Assembly: GCF_947489715.1 (NCBI RefSeq)
Contig: NZ_CANLER010000001.1
Coordinates: 620,001-684,000, forward strand
DNA: 64,000 nucleotides
Direction: 5' to 3'
Source: an uncultured Roseovarius sp.
Lineage (GTDB): Bacteria; Pseudomonadota; Alphaproteobacteria; Rhodobacterales; Rhodobacteraceae
Shown here: positions 52,705-61,481 of the stretch, piece by piece
Numbering within the stretch: the stretch's first letter is position 1
How the letters are laid out: each line of letters begins with the position of its first letter
Notes under the pieces: model-generated
What the model was told of the DNA's origin: nothing
What the model saw: only the letters and a program-made list of their open reading frames with translations
Databases searched by the model: none
Program-made: the position numbers and the translations under genes

Positions 52705-53619
52705 ATGAGCGAGGCGGCAAAAGGCGTTTGGGCGATGGTCGTGGCCTGCACGATCTGGGGCTTGTCGCCGCTCTATTACAAGCTTCTCGAACATCTTTCC
52801 CCGATCGAAATTCTGGCCCATCGAACCCTTTGGTCCTTTGTTCTTTTTGCGATTCTCCTGTTGTTCCAGGGCCGTATCGGGCAAATCGCCGTGGCATTGG
52901 GCAGCTTCCGATCGGTCCTGATCATCGGCTGCGCCGCCTTTTTTATCTCGCTCAACTGGTTCGTCTATATCTCGTCCATTCAGATCGACATGGTGCTTGA
53001 GGCATCTCTGGGCTATTTTATCTTTCCGCTCATCGCTGTGGTGTTGGGCGCGGTGGTGCTGGGCGAACGCATGGCCCGTGCGCAGGTATTTGCGGTGTTC
53101 TTGGCGTTTTGCGCGGTTCTTTTGCTGGCCCTCGGGTTTGGTGTGACCCCTTGGATCGCGTTGGTCTTGGGCACGTCGCTGGGGCTCTACGGCCTGATCA
53201 AGAAGGGGCTTTCCGCAGGGCCGGTGGTGTCGGTAACCGCCGAGGTTTTGTTACTCTCACCTATCGCTATCGGCGTTTTGTGGTGGATTCATGCGGGCGG
53301 TTCCGGGGCATTCGGGACAACACTACCAGACACGATCCTGCTGATCTTCTCCGGGGTTTTGACCGCCTGGCCCCTCATCCTTTTCAGCTATGCCACCAAA
53401 CGCGCATCACTGGGCACGGTAGGGTTGGTTCAATACCTTAACCCCAGCCTGCAATTCCTTGTTGCAACAGTTATTTTTCTGGAGCCACTCAGTTATTGGC
53501 ACGTCATGTCATTTGCGATGATCTGGGCCGCTTTGGTGATCTATTCCGCTTCGGCCCTGCGTCAGGACAGGGCTTTGCGCAAGGCCCCCGAAAGTTCTTT
53601 GACCGACCCTACGACCTGA
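52705..53619 (+). CDS. rarD: EamA-family transporter RarD
   Basis: A 304-residue inner-membrane protein with about ten membrane segments. The RarD signatures GVWAMVVACTIWGLSPLYYKLL, EILAHRTLWSF and LKASLGYFI-like text here as VLEASLGYFIFPLIAV are clear, as is VGLVQYLNPSLQFLVAVFL-like VGLVQYLNPSLQFLVATVIFLEPL. Drug/metabolite exporter family; substrate unknown. Its 3' end overlaps the convergent LOG gene by 58 bp. Confidence 0.93.
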   Translation: MSEAAKGVWAMVVACTIWGLSPLYYKLLEHLSPIEILAHRTLWSFVLFAILLLFQGRIGQIAVALGSFRSVLIIGCAAFFISLNWFVYISSIQIDMVLEASLGYFIFPLIAVVLGAVVLGERMARAQVFAVFLAFCAVLLLALGFGVTPWIALVLGTSLGLYGLIKKGLSAGPVVSVTAEVLLLSPIAIGVLWWIHAGGSGAFGTTLPDTILLIFSGVLTAWPLILFSYATKRASLGTVGLVQYLNPSLQFLVATVIFLEPLSYWHVMSFAMIWAALVIYSASALRQDRALRKAPESSLTDPTT

Positions 53620-54113
53620 ACGTAATCCAGCAGCGCCGCCTCGGCAAAGCCCTCGGCAATCAGATGGCCCAGCATCTGGATCAGCGGTTGCCAGAAATCC
53701 TCGGTGTTGAGCAGGAAAATGGGTTTGTCATGCAGGCCCAGTTGCCGCCATGTCAGCACTTCGAAAAACTCGTCCAATGTGCCAGCACCACCGGGCAGAA
53801 CGATGATCGCGTTGGAGTTTTTGAACATCAGCTCTTTGCGTTCATGCATCGTTGCGGTGACGATCAACTCGCTTAAATCCGCCTTGCCGATCTCGGTCGC
53901 CATCAGATGTTCGGGGATAACGCCAAAGGTCTTACCGCCAGCCTCCTGCGCGGCCCGCGCCGTGGCTCCCATCAAGCCAATATCACCCGCGCCGTACACC
54001 AGCCGCCAGCCATTTCCGGCCAGCATTTTGCCGACCTCCGTGGCTTCTTCCTCGAATATCGCTTGCACGCCCGAACGTGCGCCGCAAAAGACACAAACTG
54101 AGCGTGCGACCAT
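53562..54113 (-). CDS. LOG-family protein (TIGR00730), nucleotide 5'-monophosphate phosphoribohydrolase type
   Basis: A 183-residue Rossmann-like protein with the catalytic signature PGGAGTLDEFFEVLTW (near residue 105) and GAGDIGLMGATARAA (near 42). LOG proteins cleave cytokinin riboside or AMP-type nucleotides to base and ribose 5-phosphate; the bacterial role is often nucleotide salvage. The C-terminus codes antisense to the last 58 bp of rarD. Confidence 0.92.
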   Translation of the reverse strand: MVARSVCVFCGARSGVQAIFEEEATEVGKMLAGNGWRLVYGAGDIGLMGATARAAQEAGGKTFGVIPEHLMATEIGKADLSELIVTATMHERKELMFKNSNAIIVLPGGAGTLDEFFEVLTWRQLGLHDKPIFLLNTEDFWQPLIQMLGHLIAEGFAEAALLDYVQVVGSVKELSGALRKALS

Positions 54114-54217
54114 GAATTCCCCCCGTTTCGCTAAGCGTTGTTTTGACCAGTGATACCCTTGTTGTTATCGTCCGACAACCGTACAGCTTGTGCGCGACCG
54201 CGGATGGAAGGTTAAAG

Positions 54218-55393
54218 ATGAGCGAAAACAGCAGCTTGTCTCAGCGTGCGACCCTTGGATTTGTAAGCGCTGCAGTACTGGCGATTGTGGCGGCGGGGGC
54301 ATATTACTCGGGCTTCCTATCACCCGCTGATCAACCCGAATCTGAACGGACGGTCACAGCGCAACCCAAGGGGGATGCGGCAACCGACATCACGTCGCAA
54401 ACGCAAACGGATGGGGCCGCCATAAGTGAGGCCGAGCCGTCTGCCGACACGCCGCCGCCTGATCCGCCCACGATTGATACGTTCCGTCTGGAACCCGATG
54501 GCAGAATGCTGGTTGCCGGACGCACGATGCCAGACTGGGACACGTCAATCTTGCTGGATGGCGAGATCCTGGCATCCGCCACGCCCGATGGCAGCGGCCA
54601 GTTCGTTGAATTCCTTGATATCCCAACAAGTGAAGACCCACGGGTTCTGTCGCTTTCGATGCGCCCGGCCAGCGGCGGTGACGCCATTGCGTCTGAGCAG
54701 GAGATCATCATTGCACCGACCCCGCGCGAGGTTGCCGCGACGGAGGCATCAGGGGTGACAGCGCAGACCGGAGACGAGCAGACGAACGCAACCGGTGAGC
54801 CAACCGAAGGCGCCACGCAATCGCCAACCGTGATCCTTGCGGATGACAGCGGCGTGCGCGTGTTGCAGACGCCCGAGGCCGCCCCGGATGCCACCGACGA
54901 GGCTGCGGATGAGAATGGCCCGACACTGATGTCGAGCGTCGCGCTGGACGCAATATCCTATTCTGACGCCGGCCAGGTGCAGCTTTCGGGGCGCGCAAGT
55001 GGTGAGGGACATATCAGGGTCTATCTGGACAATGATCCGATCACCACGTCGCCGGTGACCGAAGATGGCAACTGGCGTTCGGACCTGCCTGAGGTTGATA
55101 CCGGCGTCTACACCCTTCGGATTGACGAGGTAGACGCCGAAGGCAATGTCACTTCGCGCGTGGAAACGCCCTTCAAACGCGAGGATGAGGCGGTACTGGC
55201 CAAGGTCGATAGCGCGGCCGATACCCCCAAGATCAAGGCCGTGACGGTGCAGAAAGGATCAACCCTCTGGGCCATCTCGCGCGAGGCTTACGGCGATGGC
55301 GTTCTCTATGTGCGCGTGTTCGAGGCGAACCGCGACCGCATCCGCGACCCGGACCTGATCTATCCCGGTCAGGTCTTTACCGTTCCGGAATAG
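54218..55393 (+). CDS. LysM-domain peptidoglycan-binding protein
   Basis: A 391-residue envelope protein. An N-terminal membrane anchor (residues about 14-32) is followed by a disordered Thr/Glu/Pro-rich linker. Next come a bacterial Ig-like/BON-like beta domain (DTFRLEPDGRMLVAGRTMPDWDTSILLDGEIL), a second linker, another beta domain (RASGEGHIRVYLDN) and a C-terminal LysM (VTVQKGSTLWAISREAYGDGVLYVRVFEANR...DPDLIYPGQVFTVP). It probably links the inner membrane with peptidoglycan. GGAAGGTTAAAG supports the start at 54218. Confidence 0.87.
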   Translation: MSENSSLSQRATLGFVSAAVLAIVAAGAYYSGFLSPADQPESERTVTAQPKGDAATDITSQTQTDGAAISEAEPSADTPPPDPPTIDTFRLEPDGRMLVAGRTMPDWDTSILLDGEILASATPDGSGQFVEFLDIPTSEDPRVLSLSMRPASGGDAIASEQEIIIAPTPREVAATEASGVTAQTGDEQTNATGEPTEGATQSPTVILADDSGVRVLQTPEAAPDATDEAADENGPTLMSSVALDAISYSDAGQVQLSGRASGEGHIRVYLDNDPITTSPVTEDGNWRSDLPEVDTGVYTLRIDEVDAEGNVTSRVETPFKREDEAVLAKVDSAADTPKIKAVTVQKGSTLWAISREAYGDGVLYVRVFEANRDRIRDPDLIYPGQVFTVPE

Positions 55394-55463
55394 CCGGGCA
55401 GGGCTGGCATTCACCACGGCATCGGCCTATGTCACAGAGACGTGAAATGGACAATGCCTGCTG

Positions 55464-57290
55464 ATGCGCCGACGATCGCTGACCACAATTGAGGCTCCGA
55501 CCAACGGCTGGCGCACCATCCGGCGCGTGGCCCCGTATTTGTGGCCCAAAGATCAGGCATGGGTAAAGCGCCGGGTCGTGCTGGCGCTGATCGCGCTTTT
55601 CCTGTCGAAAATGATCGCCGTCGGCACGCCGCTTTTTTACAAGGCTGCTGTCGATGCACTGGCGGGCGAGGGGCAAAACACCGCCTGGATGCTGGCGCTT
55701 GGTGCCATTGGCCTGACCGTCGCCTATGGGTTTGCCCGGCTGATGGTGGTCGGCTTTCAACAGGCGCGTGATGCGATCTTTGCACGCGTGGGGCAGCGCG
55801 CCTTGCGCGCGCTCGCGCTCAAGACATTCCGGCACATCCACGCGATGTCGCTGCGCTATCACATCACCCGCAAGACCGGCGGCCTGAGCCGGATCATCGA
55901 ACGTGGCGTAAAGGGTGTCGAGTTTCTGCTGCGCTTCCTGCTCTTCTCGATCGGGCCGCTGCTGTTGGAATTGCTGATGATCGCTGGGGTGCTCTGGACA
56001 CTCTTTGATTTTCGCTATGTGGCCGTGGTGATGGCCGTTATCGGCGCCTACACGCTTTACACCTTCAAGGTGACCGAATGGCGCGTGAAACTGCGCAAGG
56101 AGATGAACGATCAGGACACCGATGCCAACCAAAAGGCCATCGACAGCCTGTTGAACTTTGAAACCGTCAAGTATTTCGGGGCCGAAGAGCGCGAAGCCTC
56201 GCGCTATGACGCAGCCATGGCCGGGTATGAGAAGGCGGCGCTGCATTCTTCCTATTCATTGGCGGTCCTGAATTTCGGGCAATCACTTCTGATCACCGGC
56301 GGGCTGGTCATCGTCATGGTCATGGCCGCGATGGGGGTGCAGGCGGGCACGTTGACGGTGGGGGATTTCGTCATGGTCAACGCCTATATGATCCAGATCA
56401 CCATGCCGCTGAATTTCCTGGGCACGGTCTATCGCGAAATCCGCCAGTCACTTGTGGATATGGGTGAGATGTTCGATCTGCTGGAACAGGCCCCGGATGT
56501 GACCGATAAATCTGACGCGAAACCGCTGAAGGTAAATGGCGGTCATGTCGTGCTGGACGATGTGCGCTTTGGCTACGAGGATGCGCGCCCGATCCTCAAA
56601 GGTGTCAGCCTCGCGGTCAGGCCAGGGCAGACCGTGGCGGTTGTCGGGCCATCGGGCTCTGGCAAATCCACCATCGGGCGGCTCCTGTTCCGCTTCTATG
56701 ATGTGCAGGACGGGGCGCTGATCATTGACGGGCAGGATGTGCGCACGGTCACGCAGAACAGCCTGCATGACGCCATCGGCGTAGTCCCCCAGGATACCGT
56801 CCTCTTTAATGACACGATCGGCTATAACATCGCCTATGGCCGCGACGGGGCCACGCAGGCCCAGATCGAAGAGGCCGCGAAGGCCGCGCAGATCCATGAT
56901 TTCGTCAGCGGCTTGCCGGATCGCTACGACACGCTGGTGGGGGAACGGGGATTGAAGCTCTCGGGGGGTGAAAAACAGCGAGTGGGCATTGCGCGAACCT
57001 TGCTGAAAAACCCACCCATCCTGTTGCTGGACGAAGCGACCAGTGCGCTCGACAGCGAGACCGAACAAGACATTCAGGAGGCGCTGGCCCGCGCCGGGCA
57101 GGGGCGTACAGTGATCACCATCGCCCATCGCCTCAGCACTGTGGCCGATGCTGACCTGATCGTCGTTCTGGAAGACGGTCAGATTGTCGAAGAGGGCACG
57201 CACGCCGAATTATTGGCGCGACAAGGTCGCTATTCCAGCCTTTGGGACCGTCAGGCCAGCGAGAGAAGCCCCAGCAAGGCGGCAGAATGA
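55464..57290 (+). CDS. Atm1/HMT1-type ABC exporter (fused permease-ATPase)
   Basis: A 608-residue half-transporter: six membrane segments (about residues 35-320) then an ATPase domain with Walker A GPSGSGKSTIGRLLFRF, signature LSGGEKQRVGIARTL, Walker B PILLLDEATSALDSE and H-loop ITIAHRLSTV. The membrane part has MSLRYHITRKTGGLSRIIERG and NQKAIDSLLNFETVKYFGAEERE, hallmarks of the Atm1/ABCB7 group, which export glutathione-linked sulfur or metal conjugates. A 17-bp palindrome overlaps its stop codon. Confidence 0.92.
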   Translation: MRRRSLTTIEAPTNGWRTIRRVAPYLWPKDQAWVKRRVVLALIALFLSKMIAVGTPLFYKAAVDALAGEGQNTAWMLALGAIGLTVAYGFARLMVVGFQQARDAIFARVGQRALRALALKTFRHIHAMSLRYHITRKTGGLSRIIERGVKGVEFLLRFLLFSIGPLLLELLMIAGVLWTLFDFRYVAVVMAVIGAYTLYTFKVTEWRVKLRKEMNDQDTDANQKAIDSLLNFETVKYFGAEEREASRYDAAMAGYEKAALHSSYSLAVLNFGQSLLITGGLVIVMVMAAMGVQAGTLTVGDFVMVNAYMIQITMPLNFLGTVYREIRQSLVDMGEMFDLLEQAPDVTDKSDAKPLKVNGGHVVLDDVRFGYEDARPILKGVSLAVRPGQTVAVVGPSGSGKSTIGRLLFRFYDVQDGALIIDGQDVRTVTQNSLHDAIGVVPQDTVLFNDTIGYNIAYGRDGATQAQIEEAAKAAQIHDFVSGLPDRYDTLVGERGLKLSGGEKQRVGIARTLLKNPPILLLDEATSALDSETEQDIQEALARAGQGRTVITIAHRLSTVADADLIVVLEDGQIVEEGTHAELLARQGRYSSLWDRQASERSPSKAAE

Positions 57291-57302
57291 CGTAACGTCA
57301 TT
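57286..57302. repeat. 17-bp palindrome overlapping the ABC exporter stop codon
   Basis: AATGACGT-A-ACGTCATT is a perfect 8+1+8 palindrome that includes the TGA stop (57288-57290) and continues into TTTTG. It may be a compact terminator or a CRE-like protein site. Confidence 0.45.
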
Positions 57303-57354
57303 TTGCATCCAAAGGTTGTTTGGCGTTTTTTGATTTAGGCGTGCCGTTTTTCCC

Positions 57355-57372
57355 CTTTGGCGACCGCCAAAG
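57355..57372. repeat. Short hairpin in the 192-bp gap after the ABC exporter
   Basis: CTTTGGCG (57355-57362) and CGCCAAAG (57365-57372) pair perfectly around AC; in RNA the inner pairs must open. Without an adjacent T-tract its role is unclear. Confidence 0.4.
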
Positions 57373-57482
57373 CAGGCGCATGACCTAATTATCACAACAA
57401 TTTAGTGGTTTCGGCGGGATGGACGCCGGATTCAGTCGGTTCGGGATGGGACCGGTAAGGACTTTATTTTGGAGTTGGTAGG

Positions 57483-57710
57483 ATGATCGAAGGTGTCGTT
57501 CTGTTTTTTTCGCCCTGTGGGCGAATGGCACATATTTGGTGCGTGTTGAATGAGGTGCCGCTGTGTTTGGCGTATCGAGAGGATTTCCCGAAACTGTGGC
57601 GCAAGCTTCAGATCGGCTCGCGCGTTCAGTTGCGCTCGAAACCGGTGGGCAATCTGATGCGGGCCTGTGAATTACGGCTTTTCGCGATGGAAACGGCGGA
57701 GGGCCCATGA
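57483..57710 (+). CDS. Small Cys/Arg-containing hypothetical protein
   Basis: A 75-residue frame starting MIEGVVLFFSPCGRMAHIW after a GGAG-like ribosome site. The composition is mixed (VLFFSPCGRMAHIWC; QIGSRVQLRSKP), compatible with a small beta-barrel of nucleic-acid-binding size, but I recognise no family. It ends 12 bp from the convergent RND pump gene. It could be a chance frame; the ribosome site and ordinary amino-acid composition favour a gene. Confidence 0.45.
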   Translation: MIEGVVLFFSPCGRMAHIWCVLNEVPLCLAYREDFPKLWRKLQIGSRVQLRSKPVGNLMRACELRLFAMETAEGP

Positions 57711-57722
57711 GCGCGTCGCGGA

Positions 57723-60700
57723 TTATTCCGCAGCGCGCAGGGGGCGGCCGCCGCGCGGCCTCGGGGTTTCAGACGCGTCACCCTCGTCATTCTTGGCAAC
57801 CGGTCCTTCCAATTCCCAGATGATCTCCGGCGCTTCGACGCGGCGCGCCTCGATGTTCAGCGCCCAGTCGCGCGCCACCCGGCTGCCCCGACCCAGCGAA
57901 AGTTTCGCAAGACCTTTTGAAATCCATTTGACATAGACCCCGGCCCAGATCCGCAGCGCCAGCATCGAGGGCGTGAAGATAAGCGTCAACACCGTCGCAA
58001 TGCCCAGGCCAAAGACAACCGCCGTGGCCAGCTGCGTCCACCAAAGTGCTGTGGGGCTGTTGAACGAATACCCTCCCTCGGCAAAGTTCAGACTGAGACC
58101 GAACATCATTGGTGCCAGACCCGCCATCGTGGTGATGGTGGTCAGCAGAACGGGTCTGATGCGGGCCTCGGCGGTGCGGGTGATGGCCTCGATCCGCGGC
58201 ATATAGCGGGAAAAGTCCTGATAGGTGTCGATCAGCACGATATTGTTGTTCACCACGATCCCGGCCAGCGCGACAATGCCGGTACCGGTCATGATGATCG
58301 AAAACGGCTGGCTCATTACCAGCATCCCGATCAGCACGCCGGTGGTCGACAGCACCACCGCCAGCAATACCAGCACGGCGTTATAGACACTGTTGAACTG
58401 CGCCAGCAGGATGATGAACATCAGTCCCAGGGCACCCAGAAACGCCTGTTGCAGGAAGGCGCCAGATTCTTCCTGATCTTCGGCGTCACCGGTCCATTCA
58501 TATTCCAGCCCAGCGGGCACAACGCCGCTTTCCAGCCATTTCGTCAGCTCGGCAATCCGTTCATTGGCGGTCAGCGGTACCTCGGTCTGATTACCGTTTT
58601 CATCGGTCACAGTTGACATCAGGCCATCCACAGTCGCGGCCTTGACGTCGAAATACCGTTTCTGATCGACGCGGCTGATCTGGGCCAGTTTGGGCACCGG
58701 TTTGCGCGAGATGAAGTTGCTGAGCGGCACCAGACCCTTGTCGGTACGCAGTTTCAGCGTATCAAGCGTGCTCAGCACACGGTCTTCGTCTGGCAGGCGG
58801 ATGCGGATGTCGATCTCTTCATCACTGCTGTCAACACGCATCGTATCCAGCAGGATGCCCCTAGTGACCAGTTGCACCATCGCGCCCACGGTCGCCACAT
58901 CCGCGCCATAGCGCCCGGCCTGTTCAACATCGACGTCGATCTGCCAGTCGATACCGGGCAGGGGCAGGGTATCTTCGACCAGCTTCAGCCCCCGCGTCTC
59001 ATCGAATTTTGCCCGTGCTTCCTCTGTAAAGGCTTTCAGGGCCTCCCAATCGTCACCCTTGAGGCGCAGATGCACCGGCTTGGCCGAGGCCGGACCCTGC
59101 TCAAGCGCCAGGATTTCGATCTGGATACCGGGGATTTTCTTCAGCTCGGCGGTCAACTCATCAAGGGTCTTGTTGCCGTCGGTTTCAGGGCTTGAGATTT
59201 GCCGTTCGATATCAATGCCCAGCAAGGGCACGGTGAACCACACCTCGCGGGCGGTCGGACGATCCTCCCACGGCAGCAGCTCGATCTGAACCCGGCCAAC
59301 CGTATCCAGCGGCGCCTCGGCCCCGCTGGTATTGTTGTTCAGACCACCATCACCGGCAAAGGCAAAAGCGCTTTTGATATTGGGATGGGCCAGCACGATC
59401 CGTTCAGCCTGATCAACCAGCGCATCCTTCTGATCCAGTGACAGGTTTCCGCGCGCCTTGATATAGACCAGCGCGTTCTCGGGCTGCGAGTCGACAAAGA
59501 ACTCGACACCCTTGTTGTTGTTGATGAAATACATCGTGACCGAACCGACCAGCACGAAGATCGCACAGAAAGACAGCAGCGGTGCAATCGGGTTGGCGGC
59601 AATCAGGTGGATAAACCAGCCAAAGCGCGTGCGTCGGTAGCCTGCTGTCACCTTGCTGCGGTGATGCGGAAAGAACCGCTCTCGCAGCACGCCCAGAAGG
59701 TTCGAGAACCGGCGCGGCAGCGATATCAACCCCAAGAGCGTGGCCGTGATCGCCGCCAGCCCGGCCGCGGCAAGGCACACGACACCCAGCAGGATAACGA
59801 AGGACGCGACCAGCGTGGGAATGACCGATGAGAGGATACGACTGCCGTCCATGCTGCCGAACTGGCCACCAACGGCCTCCAGCAATACCGGGATGATGCT
59901 GCTGGCGATCAGGCCCACGCCGATGGCCACCGGAAACAGCGACAGATGCCAGTACCAGCGCCAGCCGGCGATCTGGGCAATGCGTTCATTGAACCAGCGT
60001 TCCATACGCCCGGTGACCCCGCCGACCACCGGCAGATAGACCAGCGCCACCAACAGCGATGCCGACAGGACGAAGATCAGCGTGACGGGCAGCATCCGCA
60101 TGAATTGACCCGGTACGCCGGGCCAGAACAGCATCGGCATGAAGGCACAAAGCGTGGTCGCGGTTGAGCTGATGACGGGCCAGAACATGCGCTTTGCCGC
60201 TTCGACATAGGCGTGCATCGGGCCCGATCCTTCGCGGATGCGCTTATCGGCATATTCGACCACTACGATGGCTCCGTCGACCAGCATACCCACCGCAAGG
60301 ATAAGGCCGAACATCACCATGTTGGAAATCGCCACGCCCATCAGGGCCAAAAGCGCGAAACACAAAAGGAACGAGGTGGGAATGGCAAACCCCACCAACA
60401 GCGAAGGGCGGATGCCAAGCGTGGCCAGCATCACGATCATCACCAGCGCAATCGCCGTCAGAACCGAACCTTCAAGCTGTTTGACCATCGACTTGATGAC
60501 CCGCGACTGATCATTCGATGTGCCCACCTCGATCGCCGTCTGCAATTCGGCTGGCCAGGTCTTTTCGGCCTCGGCCACGGTCTCGCGCACCAGTTCGGCG
60601 GTGTCGATGATGTTGTATCCCTTGCGCTTGACCACCTGCAGCGCCACGGTGTTTTCACCGTTGAAGCGCGCCGTGCCCAGCCGATCTTCGAAGGTCAGGT

Positions 60701-61481
60701 TGATCGTTGCCAGATCGCCCAACGTGACCACGCGGTCGCCATTTGTCTTGACCGGCAGGTCGTAGATGTCGCTGGGCTCGTCAAAGGACGAGGGGATCTT
60801 GACCGAAAACGTGCCCTGTTCGGTCTCGACCTCACCGGCGGCGATCAACTGGTTGTTGTTCTGCACAACACTGATCAGCTCCAGCGCGGTGACGTTATAG
60901 GCCTCCAGCCGCAGCGGATCGATCACCACCTCGACCATCTCGTCCCGGTTGCCCGCGATCCCGGCCTCCAGCACCGGCTCCAGCCCTTCAAGCCGATCCT
61001 GCAAATCCTTTGCCAGCCGCGCCATCGTCCGTTCGGGCACCGCGCCGGACAGGTTGACGATGATAATCGGGAATTCGCTGAAATTGATCTCGTTGATCGT
61101 GTATTTCTCGGCCCCGTCCGGGAAATCGGCCTCGGCGGTGCTCATGGCATCGCGCACATCGGCCATGATCTTGGTCTTGTCCCAGCCGAACTCGAATTCC
61201 AGCGCAACCCCGGCATAGTTCTCCGATGCCGTGCCGGACATTTGCTTCAGCCCGTCCAGGTCGCTCAGCTCGGTCTCCATGACCTTGACCAGCAGTTTTT
61301 CACTGTCCTCGGCGGAAATGCCGGGGAAGGGGACCGATACGAACAGCGCCGGAATCTCGATATCCGGTTCACCCTCTTTCGGCAGGCCGACATATGCCAG
61401 GCTGCCCGCCAGAAGCGACAGCACGATAAAGGCAATGACCATCCGCGCCCGCGCGGCGGCCCAGTCGACCAGACCTGTCAT
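57723..61481 (-). CDS. RND-family efflux pump, inner-membrane transporter
   Basis: A 1252-residue proton-driven exporter of the AcrB superfamily, about 200 residues longer than AcrB. The N-terminal membrane helix (MVIAFIVLSLLAGSLAYVGLP), large periplasmic porter domains and the helix-4 motif VGMLVDGAIVVVEY are visible. AcrB has two adjacent Asp there; here the second is Gly, as in single-Asp heavy-metal pumps. Residues about 500-600 contain two extra hydrophobic stretches (WYWHLSLFPVAIGVGLIASS; SFVILLGVVCLAAAGLAAIT) between the halves. The C-terminal tail is cytoplasmic and basic/acidic. Overlaps the adaptor gene by ATGA. No TolC-like gene is adjacent. Confidence 0.93.
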   Translation of the reverse strand: MTGLVDWAAARARMVIAFIVLSLLAGSLAYVGLPKEGEPDIEIPALFVSVPFPGISAEDSEKLLVKVMETELSDLDGLKQMSGTASENYAGVALEFEFGWDKTKIMADVRDAMSTAEADFPDGAEKYTINEINFSEFPIIIVNLSGAVPERTMARLAKDLQDRLEGLEPVLEAGIAGNRDEMVEVVIDPLRLEAYNVTALELISVVQNNNQLIAAGEVETEQGTFSVKIPSSFDEPSDIYDLPVKTNGDRVVTLGDLATINLTFEDRLGTARFNGENTVALQVVKRKGYNIIDTAELVRETVAEAEKTWPAELQTAIEVGTSNDQSRVIKSMVKQLEGSVLTAIALVMIVMLATLGIRPSLLVGFAIPTSFLLCFALLALMGVAISNMVMFGLILAVGMLVDGAIVVVEYADKRIREGSGPMHAYVEAAKRMFWPVISSTATTLCAFMPMLFWPGVPGQFMRMLPVTLIFVLSASLLVALVYLPVVGGVTGRMERWFNERIAQIAGWRWYWHLSLFPVAIGVGLIASSIIPVLLEAVGGQFGSMDGSRILSSVIPTLVASFVILLGVVCLAAAGLAAITATLLGLISLPRRFSNLLGVLRERFFPHHRSKVTAGYRRTRFGWFIHLIAANPIAPLLSFCAIFVLVGSVTMYFINNNKGVEFFVDSQPENALVYIKARGNLSLDQKDALVDQAERIVLAHPNIKSAFAFAGDGGLNNNTSGAEAPLDTVGRVQIELLPWEDRPTAREVWFTVPLLGIDIERQISSPETDGNKTLDELTAELKKIPGIQIEILALEQGPASAKPVHLRLKGDDWEALKAFTEEARAKFDETRGLKLVEDTLPLPGIDWQIDVDVEQAGRYGADVATVGAMVQLVTRGILLDTMRVDSSDEEIDIRIRLPDEDRVLSTLDTLKLRTDKGLVPLSNFISRKPVPKLAQISRVDQKRYFDVKAATVDGLMSTVTDENGNQTEVPLTANERIAELTKWLESGVVPAGLEYEWTGDAEDQEESGAFLQQAFLGALGLMFIILLAQFNSVYNAVLVLLAVVLSTTGVLIGMLVMSQPFSIIMTGTGIVALAGIVVNNNIVLIDTYQDFSRYMPRIEAITRTAEARIRPVLLTTITTMAGLAPMMFGLSLNFAEGGYSFNSPTALWWTQLATAVVFGLGIATVLTLIFTPSMLALRIWAGVYVKWISKGLAKLSLGRGSRVARDWALNIEARRVEAPEIIWELEGPVAKNDEGDASETPRPRGGRPLRAAE

